The position numbers and the translations under genes are program-made. Below, in pieces: positions 6,270 to 13,214 of a DNA stretch of 13,948 bases. The DNA is from JBCCZC01 sp039188505 (GTDB lineage: Bacteria; Pseudomonadota; Gammaproteobacteria; Xanthomonadales; SZUA-38). The DNA is taken from assembly GCA_039188505.1 (NCBI GenBank), contig JBCCZC010000120.1, positions 1-13,948 of the forward strand. The letters are read 5' to 3'. Under the pieces are notes generated by a model that saw only the letters and a program-made list of their open reading frames with translations, was not told the DNA's origin and did not search any database. The stretch's first letter is position 1, and every line of letters starts with the position of its first letter.

Positions 6270-7082
6270 ATGACGAAGAAACGCAGCGTTGTAGTGGCCG
6301 GCATCGCCTCCCTCCTCGCGCCGACGGTTGGCCATGTGTATGTTGGTCGCCCCTTCCGCGGCATCGTGATCCTTGGTGCAGCCCTGCTGGCACCGCTTGT
6401 GCTCGGTCATGCCGGCGCCGCCCGTTCCGTCGGGCTGTTTTATGCGATGCAGGCTCTCTACCTGGGGCTGTTCGCCTTTCTCATCGTCGATTGCTGCCTC
6501 ATCGCAAGACGCGCAGTCGACTATCGGCTGAAGCCCCACAATCGAGGCCTCGTCTATATCCTGGTCGCCGCGGGCATCTACGTCGGCTTGGGAGCACTGG
6601 CCGAGTTTCGCGGATCGCTTTACGGCTTCGACTCGCACCGCATACCGGCGTCGAGCATGACGCCGACGCTGTCGCCCGGTGACTATGTCGCGACAGATAC
6701 CCGGATGGCGGGGGCCGGCTACGTGCCGGAACGAGGCACCGTCGTAGTTTTCGAGTTTCCCCGTGATCGATCATTGCTCTACGTAAAACGAGTCGCCGGG
6801 CTCCCTGGCGAAACGATTGCGATCGTCGACGGTGTCCTCTTCATCGACGGGGCGCCGCTGCCAGCAGGCTTGACGACGCAGGTATCAACGCCAGACGCCC
6901 GCTCACAGAACTTCCCTCCGACAGCCGTACCGGAGGGTGCGGTTTTCGTGCTCGGCGATGACCGCGGCAACAGCTATGACAGTCGATTCTGGGGCCCGGT
7001 CCCGCTGAGCCACATCCGCGGTGAGGTAACCCTGATCTGGTACTCACCCGTACCGGGCAGAACGGGAAGCGAGGTTCGTTAG
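6270..7082 (+). CDS. lepB: Signal peptidase I (S26) with an extra N-terminal multi-TM domain
   Basis: 270 residues. ATG 6270 is chosen because GAGGA (6259-6263) lies 6 nt upstream; the frame is open much further left, but that part lies antisense to the minus-strand gene. The enzyme cleaves Sec and Tat signal peptides on the outer face of the inner membrane by a Ser-Lys dyad. Box B is IPASSMTPTL with catalytic Ser129. Box D is YVKRVAGLPG with Lys173. Box E is GDDRGNSYDSRFWG (229-242). About 110 residues precede box B, with hydrophobic segments near 7-20, 31-47, 55-79 and 94-110. The first part (LLAPTVGHVYVGRPFRGI) resembles the LLxPGxGhxYxGxxxRG opening of TM2/DUF5683-like small membrane domains. 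The length is shorter than E. coli LepB, with a simpler periplasmic domain. It may be a second, specialised paralogue. The next gene begins 59 nt downstream. Confidence 0.88.
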   Translation: MTKKRSVVVAGIASLLAPTVGHVYVGRPFRGIVILGAALLAPLVLGHAGAARSVGLFYAMQALYLGLFAFLIVDCCLIARRAVDYRLKPHNRGLVYILVAAGIYVGLGALAEFRGSLYGFDSHRIPASSMTPTLSPGDYVATDTRMAGAGYVPERGTVVVFEFPRDRSLLYVKRVAGLPGETIAIVDGVLFIDGAPLPAGLTTQVSTPDARSQNFPPTAVPEGAVFVLGDDRGNSYDSRFWGPVPLSHIRGEVTLIWYSPVPGRTGSEVR

Positions 7083-7141
7083 GAAGTGGCTGTTTCCGAA
7101 GCTAGACTGCCTTGGCTTTCGGAGTCATCGGGACAGCAACG

Positions 7142-8179
7142 ATGATGCGGATACTGACTCTTCTGGGTGGCGCAGTCGCGATAGCGCTCGCGGCCGGGCT
7201 CTGGGTCTGGAACACCCATCAGGGCCAGGATTGGCTACTCGAGAAGGCGGCCGCCGCGAGGCTTCGTCAGCAGTTCGCTCAGAACCAACCCTTCGATGGG
7301 CTGAAGGTGTTCATGTGCGGCACCTCTTCGCCGATCCCCTCGGCCAGGCGGGCCCAGGCCTGCGTGGCGGTTCTCGCCGGAGAAAGGCTCTACCTCGTTG
7401 ATGCAGGAGCCGGCTCGGTGAACACGCTCATGCTCGCGGGCATTGCACTCGAGCGCCTCGATGCCGTCCTGTTGACCCACTTCCATTCGGACCACGTCGC
7501 GGCGCTTCCCGACGTCAACCTGAATTCCTGGGTGGCGGGCCGACCGGAGCCGCTGCTGGTCTACGGGCCCGCGGGCGTCGACGACGTGGTGGCGGGCTTC
7601 AATACCGCCTACCAGCTCGATCGCGAGTATCGAGTCGCCCACCACGGGTTCCAGCTGCTGCCGCCCGAGGTCGGCAAGATGCAGGCAAGGACGATCCCGA
7701 CGGCCGGCATGCTCGAGCTGGGGGATCTGACGATCACCGTGTTCCCGGTCGATCACGCGCCCGTTGTTCCCGCGGTCGGCTATCGCTTCGACTACCGGGG
7801 AAGATCGGTTGTGGTGAGCGGCGACTCGACGGTCACACCCACGCTGGTCGAAGCCGCGACCGGCGCGGACTTGCTGCTGCAGGATGCCCTATCGCTGCCG
7901 ATCATCCAGGCGATGGAGAAGGCGGCCGGCGGAACGAGGCTCGAGGTCATCCTGCACGACATTCAGGACTACCATGCCCACGCTGCGGATCTCCCGGCTC
8001 TCCTGGCCGATACGGGGGTGACGCATTTCGCCGTGTACCACCTGATTCCGCCGCCGGACAACCCGCTCCTGAAGAAGATCTTCAAGCGCGATCTGCCCCG
8101 AGGCACGACGCTGACGGAAGACGGCATGGTTTTCGAGCTCGCTGCTGGCGGGCGCGACGTCGCGGTCATCCACCCGTGA
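7142..8179 (+). CDS. Membrane-anchored metallo-beta-lactamase-fold hydrolase (RNase Z/AtsA-like)
   Basis: 345 residues from ATG 7142; GGGA (7130-7133) is 8 nt upstream. A TTG at 7112 would only add ten residues before the MM. Residues 3-23 are an uncleaved-looking signal anchor, so the catalytic domain probably lies in the periplasm. Metal ligands of the fold are visible: HFHSDH (113-118), His205 in VDHAP, Asp228 in SGDST and His300 in VYHLIPP. The CGTSSPIPS start of the domain (59-67) and VVPAVGYRF after His205 match the arylsulfatase AtsA-like / RNase Z-like branch rather than class B beta-lactamases. Such enzymes hydrolyse esters, sulfates or phosphodiesters with two zinc ions. The actual substrate cannot be assigned. 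An additional HDIQDYHAH stretch (272-280) is histidine-rich. It follows the signal peptidase gene closely and probably shares its transcript. Confidence 0.85.
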   Translation: MMRILTLLGGAVAIALAAGLWVWNTHQGQDWLLEKAAAARLRQQFAQNQPFDGLKVFMCGTSSPIPSARRAQACVAVLAGERLYLVDAGAGSVNTLMLAGIALERLDAVLLTHFHSDHVAALPDVNLNSWVAGRPEPLLVYGPAGVDDVVAGFNTAYQLDREYRVAHHGFQLLPPEVGKMQARTIPTAGMLELGDLTITVFPVDHAPVVPAVGYRFDYRGRSVVVSGDSTVTPTLVEAATGADLLLQDALSLPIIQAMEKAAGGTRLEVILHDIQDYHAHAADLPALLADTGVTHFAVYHLIPPPDNPLLKKIFKRDLPRGTTLTEDGMVFELAAGGRDVAVIHP

Positions 8180-8201
8180 ATCAGCGACAGCGCTGGCTCC
8201 C

Positions 8202-8609
8202 ATGATCTACGTGGCCGTTGTCCCGGGATTCGTCTGGGCCGCCGTCCTGCTGGCGCTGGCGGCAGCGATCGCATTTGTGGCCCGGAGGCGGCTTGGCGCG
8301 CAGCAGCTGGCGATGAAGTTCCTCCTGCTGGTCGTCGCCCTACAGACTCTGGCCGGCGTTTCCGTGGCCCTGGCGACAACCTTCGACCCGATCGGCATGT
8401 ACGCCTGCCTGGTTGGCATCTACGGCACGCTCGGATCGGTATTCCTCGCGGTCATCGAGGCCGGTGTCATCATCTTCCTGGCAACCATCTGGCCGCGCTC
8501 GGGCGCGGGGAAGCGACTGGGCCTCGCCAGCTGGGTGCTTCTATGGTTGCTCTTCCAGCTGGCTGCGTTCCTCACCCACGCGCGCTCGGCAGTGCTCTGC
8601 ACCGTGTGA
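8202..8609 (+). CDS. Four-TM membrane protein of unknown function
   Basis: 135 residues, almost entirely hydrophobic, with predicted helices near residues 5-25, 38-60, 65-92 and 105-125. Short basic loops (ARRRLG, PRSGAGKRLG) after helices 1 and 3 suggest these loops are cytoplasmic. The ATG at 8202 lies 22 nt after the stop of the hydrolase gene, so the two are probably co-transcribed. No clear Shine-Dalgarno site precedes it, so translation may depend on coupling. I recognise no family or functional residue. Confidence 0.7.
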   Translation: MIYVAVVPGFVWAAVLLALAAAIAFVARRRLGAQQLAMKFLLLVVALQTLAGVSVALATTFDPIGMYACLVGIYGTLGSVFLAVIEAGVIIFLATIWPRSGAGKRLGLASWVLLWLLFQLAAFLTHARSAVLCTV

Positions 8610-8674
8610 GCGCTTGAGCCCTGGCGCCTCCGCGCGGGGCCGCCTCGCCCGTACCCCGTCCCGCGACGAGCGCA

Positions 8675-8680
8675 TACAAT
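8675..8680 (+). promoter_or_regulatory. Possible -10 hexamer for the VWA gene
   Basis: TACAAT (one mismatch to TATAAT) lies 32 nt before the chosen ATG, in a 103-nt gap that separates this gene from the previous one. No convincing -35 element is seen. Confidence 0.3.
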
Positions 8681-8712
8681 CCCGAATCGCGATGACGCAG
8701 GGAGCGAAGCGG

Positions 8713-10626
8713 ATGCACAAGAATCGGGCACGGATGATCATCGGGATTCTCGGATCGGCGTTCTCGTCCTGGGCGGTGGCCCAGGTGACGCTGACCGCGC
8801 CCGAACGCGTTGGCATCGGCTCGGCTGTCCCGGTCGAGATCGCCGGCGAAACCGCACGGGCCGACTTCCTCACCATCGTAGCCGAGGGAACCCCCGAGGG
8901 AAGCTACGAACGCTATGAATACGCGCGGGCGGCGCGCGTCGAGCTGAAGGCCCCGCATGCACCGGGTACCTACGAGATTCGCTACCTCGGCGCCGCGCGC
9001 CCCTACCCGACGCTGGCGCGAGCCACCCTGCTCATCGAGGCCGTGGAAGCCAGCCTCGAAGCGCCGGCGGCGATCGCCGCGGGTTCGCCCATCGAACTTC
9101 ACTGGCGGGGGCCCGCCAACCCCTTGGACTTCCTCACGATCGTTGCGGCCGATGCGGCCGAGGGCAGCAGCGAGGCCTACGTGTACACCAAAAAGGGATC
9201 CCCGCTCACACTGAATGCACCGGATCAGCCCGGCACCTACGAGATCCGCTATGCCCTCGGCGATGTGCCCTACACCACCATTGGCCGGCATACGATCGAG
9301 GTCACCGGTACCAACGCAACGCTCGATTTTCCGTCTCCGGTCATGGCAGGAGCCCCGGTGTCGATCACCTGGGCCGGCCCCGGGAACGAGCTGGACTACC
9401 TCACGATCGTCGCGCCCGATACCCCCGAGGGCACCTGGGACGAGTATGTCTACACGAAGGTCGGCAACCCGGTGACCCTCGGGGCTCCGGAAACACCGGG
9501 TGCCTACGAGGTCCGCTACCTGACGGGGCAAAGCGATGCAACGCTTGCCGCCGCGTCCCTGATCGTGACCCCGGCGACCGCGGCTCTCGACGCGCCCGAC
9601 AGCGCGGCGGCCCGGACGATCATCGAGGTCCGTTGGCAGGGGCCCGGCAATGACCGCGACTACGTGGCGATTCATCGTCCGGAGGAGGACAACCAGGTCA
9701 CCGCGCCCTACGGCATGGTCCGGCGCGGCCCGGTGCTGCGAATCGAGACGCCAGCCGAAGCCGGCGCCTACGAGCTCCGCTACATCACCGGCCGCGAGCG
9801 GCGCACCCTGGCCACTCGGACACTCGTCGTCTCGCCGCGCGAAGTTCCAGGCCGGCTGCGCGTGGTTGCAGGCAACGCCGCCGCCGCGCCCGATACGGAG
9901 AACGTGGTGGCGGTTATCCTCGATGCATCCGGCAGCATGCTGCAGCGTCTCGACGGCACCCGGCGCATCGAGCTGGCGCGTCGATCCGTGGCCACGCTGA
10001 TCGGGGAGGGACTACCGGACGATACGGCCTTCGGCCTATGGGTCTTCGGCCACCGCGAGCCGGACACCTGCCGTACGGATCTCGAGATTCCCATCGGCCC
10101 GATCGATCGGGCCGCGGCCATCGCTACCGTCAACGGCGTGGACGCCAAGAACCTTGCCAGGACACCGATTGCCGCCAGCCTGAGCGAGGTCGGGGCAGAT
10201 CTGGCCGGCCGCGCCGGAGAACACCTCGTGATCCTCGTGACCGACGGGGAGGAAACCTGCGACGGCGACCCGGCCACCGTGATCGAGAACCTCCGTGCTG
10301 GAGGGCTCGACGTCCGCGTCAATATCGTCGGCTTTGCGATCGACGAGCTGATGCTCCGGGAGACATTCGTCGCCTGGGCGCGGCTTGGTGGCGGACGCTA
10401 TTTCGATGCTGCGGATTCAGACGCGCTCACCCGCAGCCTCGTTCAGGCGGTGGATCCGACCTACGAGGTGCTGGATGCGGCCGGGAAGGTCGTCGCCGCG
10501 GGCACCGTGAACGGCGATGCCCTGTCGCTGCCGCCGGGCACCTATCGCGTCCGCGAGGCCGGCGGCGCGGCGAGCGACGCGGTCACGGTCGTGGCGGACG
10601 AAGAGGCCGTTGTGACGCGACGCTGA
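8713..10626 (+). CDS. Exported VWA-domain protein with four tandem beta-sandwich repeats
   Basis: 637 residues from ATG 8713, chosen because GGGAG (8700-8704) is 8 nt upstream and the product then opens with a signal peptide (residues 1-23, cleavage after AVA). Four repeats of about 88 residues follow (near 25-110, 112-197, 201-286, 288-374). Their shared marks are W-x-GPGN, D(F/Y)LTIV, an EG...Y.YTK strand and PG(T/A)YE(I/V)RY, consistent with Ig-like sandwiches. The VWA domain runs from about 397 to 575 with a complete metal-binding MIDAS: DASGSM (D404, S406, S408), T484 and D511 in VTDGEE. A short C-terminal beta segment (VLDAAGKVVAAG...LPPGTYRV) ends it. VWA domains bind protein partners through a divalent metal. 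With an export signal this suggests a periplasmic or secreted binding protein. The partner is unknown. Confidence 0.88.
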   Translation: MHKNRARMIIGILGSAFSSWAVAQVTLTAPERVGIGSAVPVEIAGETARADFLTIVAEGTPEGSYERYEYARAARVELKAPHAPGTYEIRYLGAARPYPTLARATLLIEAVEASLEAPAAIAAGSPIELHWRGPANPLDFLTIVAADAAEGSSEAYVYTKKGSPLTLNAPDQPGTYEIRYALGDVPYTTIGRHTIEVTGTNATLDFPSPVMAGAPVSITWAGPGNELDYLTIVAPDTPEGTWDEYVYTKVGNPVTLGAPETPGAYEVRYLTGQSDATLAAASLIVTPATAALDAPDSAAARTIIEVRWQGPGNDRDYVAIHRPEEDNQVTAPYGMVRRGPVLRIETPAEAGAYELRYITGRERRTLATRTLVVSPREVPGRLRVVAGNAAAAPDTENVVAVILDASGSMLQRLDGTRRIELARRSVATLIGEGLPDDTAFGLWVFGHREPDTCRTDLEIPIGPIDRAAAIATVNGVDAKNLARTPIAASLSEVGADLAGRAGEHLVILVTDGEETCDGDPATVIENLRAGGLDVRVNIVGFAIDELMLRETFVAWARLGGGRYFDAADSDALTRSLVQAVDPTYEVLDAAGKVVAAGTVNGDALSLPPGTYRVREAGGAASDAVTVVADEEAVVTRR

Positions 10627-10650
10627 CGGACCGGCTGCCGGAGAGAACCG

Positions 10651-10944
10651 ATGATCAGAGTGGTGTACCGCTGGGAAGTAGCGCCGGAGGACTTCGAAGC
10701 CTTCCGCGAGACCTGGCGCGCGACGACGAACCGGATCCACGAGACCGTCGACGGCGCCCTGGGCAGCTTCATGCTCAGATCGCACGACAAGAAGGAGGTG
10801 ATCACCATCGCCAAATGGGATTGCCGCGAGTCCTGGGAATCCTTCTGGGGGAGCGCCGATCCGGAGCAGATGAAGGGCATGCGGCGCCTTGGAAAGCGGA
10901 TCTCTGCTGAAGCCTTCGACGAGATCGAGGACCATACGCGGTAG
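10651..10944 (+). CDS. ABM-fold (antibiotic biosynthesis monooxygenase-like) protein
   Basis: 97 residues starting MIRVVYRWEVAPEDFEAF, the standard opening strand and helix of the dimeric alpha+beta barrel (ABM) superfamily. A second strand-helix unit follows in EVITIAKWDCRESWESFW. GGAGA (10640-10644) is 6 nt before the ATG, and the gene begins 24 nt after the VWA stop. Members range from cofactor-free monooxygenases acting on quinones or polyketides to heme-degrading and ligand-binding proteins. No residue here fixes the activity, so the label is structural only. No signal peptide, so cytoplasmic. A second, divergent member lies 1.5 kb downstream. Confidence 0.75.
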   Translation: MIRVVYRWEVAPEDFEAFRETWRATTNRIHETVDGALGSFMLRSHDKKEVITIAKWDCRESWESFWGSADPEQMKGMRRLGKRISAEAFDEIEDHTR

Positions 10945-11083
10945 CCACCGCCGGCTCCTTTCGTTGCTTCTGGCCTGTGCATGGTCTGGACTGTTCCGGC
11001 AGCCTTGACGCGTCGAGCGGAGCTCGCCTACTGAAACGGAGACGACGCATCGCCGCTGTGACAACAACCATCACGCACGGACC

Positions 11084-11089
11084 AGGGAG
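11084..11089 (+). promoter_or_regulatory. Shine-Dalgarno site deciding a TTG start
   Basis: AGGGAG ends 9 nt before TTG 11099. It is a strong site, there is no well-placed ATG or GTG in this frame, and the resulting product begins with a credible signal peptide. Confidence 0.55.
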
Positions 11090-11098
11090 AGCAACACC

Positions 11099-11671
11099 TT
11101 GACGCTTGGATCGTTCCAACTGCTCACGCTCCTCGCGCTCACGGCTGGTGCGAAGGAACCCTACGGCGCCGTGCTGGCGCACCCGCCCTTTGCGACCTAC
11201 TACACCTGCAGCGAACACTCGGCGGCCCTCGACTTCAGCCTCGGCGACGCGCTCGGCGCTGACTGCGTCGTGCAGGCGTTTCCGGCGGACGAGCAACGCT
11301 TCTGGCTCCGCAGCTTCACGGGCGATGGCTCGAGGAATGAAGACTGGCACGGGTGGCGGAAGGCGGTTCTCTCGCCCTGCGACTGCGAAGTGCTCAGTAT
11401 CCATATCAACGAAATCACGAACACGCCGGGAACGATGACGCCCGGACGCGCCTCATCAGTGATACTCGAGCGCGCCGACGGCACCCGCTTCGTCGTCGCC
11501 CATATCCGCGAGCCCATGGTCGCCGCGGGGGCAACCGTAGCGGCCGGGCAGGCGCTGGCGCTGGTCGGTAACAACGGTTACAGCCGGCACCCCCACATCC
11601 ACCTCGGGGCCTGGCGAGGCGACCAGCCGCTGCAGCTACGCTTCGATCTCACGAAGATGGCCGACCAGTAA
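11099..11671 (+). CDS. Exported M23 (LytM-like) peptidase-family protein
   Basis: 190 residues from TTG 11099. Residues 1-18 look like a short signal peptide ending TAGA, so the protein is probably periplasmic. The C-terminal half follows the M23 metallopeptidase pattern: VILERADGTRFVVAHI (His135 in the usual YAHL position), a VxxGxxVxAGQxLxxVGNNGxS segment, then HPHIHLG with His166 and His168 as the H-x-H pair. M23 enzymes cut cross-bridges or stem peptides in peptidoglycan using one zinc. The first zinc motif is atypical: His40-SAAL-Asp45, four residues between His and Asp rather than the common three. Four cysteines (37, 56, 94, 96) could form disulfides. The downstream lipoprotein start overlaps this stop codon by one base. 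It may be an active enzyme of a divergent subgroup or a binding relative. Confidence 0.75.
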   Translation: MTLGSFQLLTLLALTAGAKEPYGAVLAHPPFATYYTCSEHSAALDFSLGDALGADCVVQAFPADEQRFWLRSFTGDGSRNEDWHGWRKAVLSPCDCEVLSIHINEITNTPGTMTPGRASSVILERADGTRFVVAHIREPMVAAGATVAAGQALALVGNNGYSRHPHIHLGAWRGDQPLQLRFDLTKMADQ

Positions 11672-12345
11672 TGGCCGGTCGCCGGCCTGGACGGGGTGTG
11701 GCCGGATGGGCGATCGCCGCCTGGATCGCGACCTGCCTCCTCAGCGGCTGCATCTGGGACATCAACCGGCCCGCGACCGTCTATGTTCACGGCTTGGAAT
11801 CCGAGGGTCTGGCGAACCACCTGTCGCGAGCAGGCTATCGCGTCAAACCATCGAGCGCGGGCGCCATCGGGTCTGATGTGCCCGTTGTCGTGGTTGGAGC
11901 CGGCGTCGATGCCGGCCGCCTCCTGCGCACCCTCGCCGCGCTCGACATCGACGCGAGAGCCTACTGGATGCAGTACGAAAACCACTTCTACACCTACGGA
12001 CGCGCGGGCCTCTACCTGCCGACGGTGGAGCGCTCAGGCGTGACCTATGCTGACAGCTGCGGCGAGGAATTCGTCTCGCTGGAGCTCCTTCCTTCGGGCA
12101 CTGCTACCATCGGCGTCGAGGCATGGATCGAGGACGCCTACCGTCCCCGGTTCACCGGGACCGGGACGGTTGTCGTCGAAGACGGCGTACGCTATCTCAG
12201 CATCGAGCCTTACGAGCGAACGCTGATGGTCGAGCGTCATGACGCCGACCTCGACGAGACCGTGCTGGAGCTGGTCGATGCGGACTTTCTCGCGGGCCGG
12301 GACTGTGCGCTGCGGCCACGCGAGACCGGATTATCGGGCAGCTGA
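11671..12345 (+). CDS. Lipoprotein of unknown function
   Basis: 224 residues. The ATG shares one base with the preceding TAA (TAATG, 11669-11673), which suggests translational coupling. A basic N terminus and hydrophobic core lead to the lipobox LLSGC, with Cys27 as the lipidation site. The residue after it is Ile, not Asp, so the outer membrane is the likelier destination. The mature protein has an early alternating strand-helix stretch (TVYVHGLESEGLANHLSRAGYRV up to a VVVVGAG strand) and then a beta-rich part with two further cysteines. I recognise no family. Coupling with the M23-like gene suggests the two may act together at the cell wall, but this is inference from gene order. Confidence 0.78.
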   Translation: MAGRRPGRGVAGWAIAAWIATCLLSGCIWDINRPATVYVHGLESEGLANHLSRAGYRVKPSSAGAIGSDVPVVVVGAGVDAGRLLRTLAALDIDARAYWMQYENHFYTYGRAGLYLPTVERSGVTYADSCGEEFVSLELLPSGTATIGVEAWIEDAYRPRFTGTGTVVVEDGVRYLSIEPYERTLMVERHDADLDETVLELVDADFLAGRDCALRPRETGLSGS

Positions 12346-12405
12346 TGATCAGCAATCTGGTACCGGCGGCCTCGGCATGGAAAATCTGGAGGTGAGAGAC
12401 CCGCT

Positions 12406-12702
12406 GTGATCATCGTCCTCGGTAGCGTTGTCGTCGGCTCCGGGCAGATGCCCAAGGCCATGGCGATCAGTCGGGAACATGTCGAACGCTCCCGGGGGGA
12501 ACCCGGATGCATCGAGCACGACGTGTACCCGGATCCCGAGAATCCCCATCGGCTGGTCTTCGTGGAGCGCTGGTCGGATCGGGCGGCCCTGGCGGCCCAT
12601 TTCCAGGTTCCCGCCTCCCGCGCTTTCGTGCAGGCCCTGGGCGCGCTGGCCGCGGAACCGCCGACCCTGTCGATCTTCGCTGCGGAGCAGATCTCCCTGT
12701 GA
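12406..12702 (+). CDS. Second ABM-fold protein, YgiN-like
   Basis: 98 residues from GTG 12406. The sequence has the ABM layout typical of small quinol-monooxygenase-like proteins such as YgiN: an opening strand, a helix around AMAISREHVERSRGEPGC, the strand IEHDVYPDPENPHRLVFVERW, then SDRAALAAHF and a final strand. The REHVERSRGEPGCIEHDVY and ALAAHFQ patterns are common in this group. GGAGG lies at 12388-12392, 13 nt before the GTG, rather far but usable. The last bases overlap the next start in GTGA (12699-12702). Activity and substrate are unknown. It is clearly different in sequence from the ABM protein at 10651, so not a recent duplicate. Confidence 0.8.
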   Translation: MIIVLGSVVVGSGQMPKAMAISREHVERSRGEPGCIEHDVYPDPENPHRLVFVERWSDRAALAAHFQVPASRAFVQALGALAAEPPTLSIFAAEQISL

Positions 12703-13196
12703 GACGACAGCAGCCCCTGCCAAAGAAGCTCGCCACGGCAGGGCTCATCATCGGGGGCTTGCTGGTCCTTGCCCAGGCATTCCGGCCTGCACCGCCGCGG
12801 CTGGAACAACCTGCCGAGAGCTTCAGCTTCGAAGTCGCGCCGGCAGACCAGGATCGATTCGTGGCCTTCATGGCCGAATTTGCGGACGTGCATGCGCTCC
12901 ATCCGGTTGCCGCATCGACCGATGGTCGCTTCGAACTCTCCAACGGTAGCGGCCTGGTCGTGATCGGGCAGCGGGAGAGCAGAAAGGTCACCGTCGACTT
13001 CTACTGCGAGTGGGGGCAGACCATCGGACCGTCCCTGCACAGCTACGCAGATCGCTTCGAGGACAGCCTGAGCCTGGTGGGCATCGAGGCCGTCAAGACG
13101 CGTCGCAGCGCCTGCGCCAACCTTCGAATCATCGATGCGCGTTGGCCCGGCGAGAGTGCGGCGACGGGCGCTTACGCCGGGCGTCAGAGCCCCTAG
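12699..13196 (+). CDS. Single-TM anchored protein of unknown function
   Basis: 165 residues from GTG 12699, which overlaps the TGA of the previous gene by 4 nt. This start is preferred over the longer open frame to the left, which is antisense-like shadow within the ABM gene. A basic leader (RRQQPLPKK) precedes one TM helix near residues 12-28, then a proline-rich linker (RPAPPRLEQP) and a soluble domain of about 130 residues that should face the periplasm. That domain contains two cysteines (in FYCEWG and SACANL) that could pair. I recognise no family. Coupling to the ABM gene upstream and an 18-nt gap to the methyltransferase downstream place it firmly in the operon. Confidence 0.7.
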   Translation: MRRQQPLPKKLATAGLIIGGLLVLAQAFRPAPPRLEQPAESFSFEVAPADQDRFVAFMAEFADVHALHPVAASTDGRFELSNGSGLVVIGQRESRKVTVDFYCEWGQTIGPSLHSYADRFEDSLSLVGIEAVKTRRSACANLRIIDARWPGESAATGAYAGRQSP

Positions 13197-13214
13197 GGCC
13201 CGGAGCCGCTGACC

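Noticed and set aside
6140..6271. A 44-residue minus-strand peptide with one hydrophobic stretch, starting at 6271
   Set aside because: It has no Shine-Dalgarno site, overlaps the signal peptidase start and ends in low-complexity glycine and arginine; probably chance.
7095..7123. Imperfect hairpin between the signal peptidase and hydrolase genes
   Set aside because: TCCGAAGC and GCTTTCGGA pair with a bulge and a 12-nt loop, but no T-tract follows and the genes look co-transcribed; too weak to call a terminator.
8413..8712. 100-codon N-terminal extension of the VWA protein
   Set aside because: It overlaps the four-TM gene in another frame, is serine- and arginine-rich shadow sequence, and would hide the signal peptide that starts at 8713.
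10038..10910. 290-codon + strand frame overlapping the VWA and ABM genes
   Set aside because: It is arginine- and glycine-rich shadow of the VWA frame and has no domain.
11005..11034. Possible promoter with TTGACG before the M23-like gene
   Set aside because: The -35-like hexamer is good, but no acceptable -10 lies 16-18 nt downstream.
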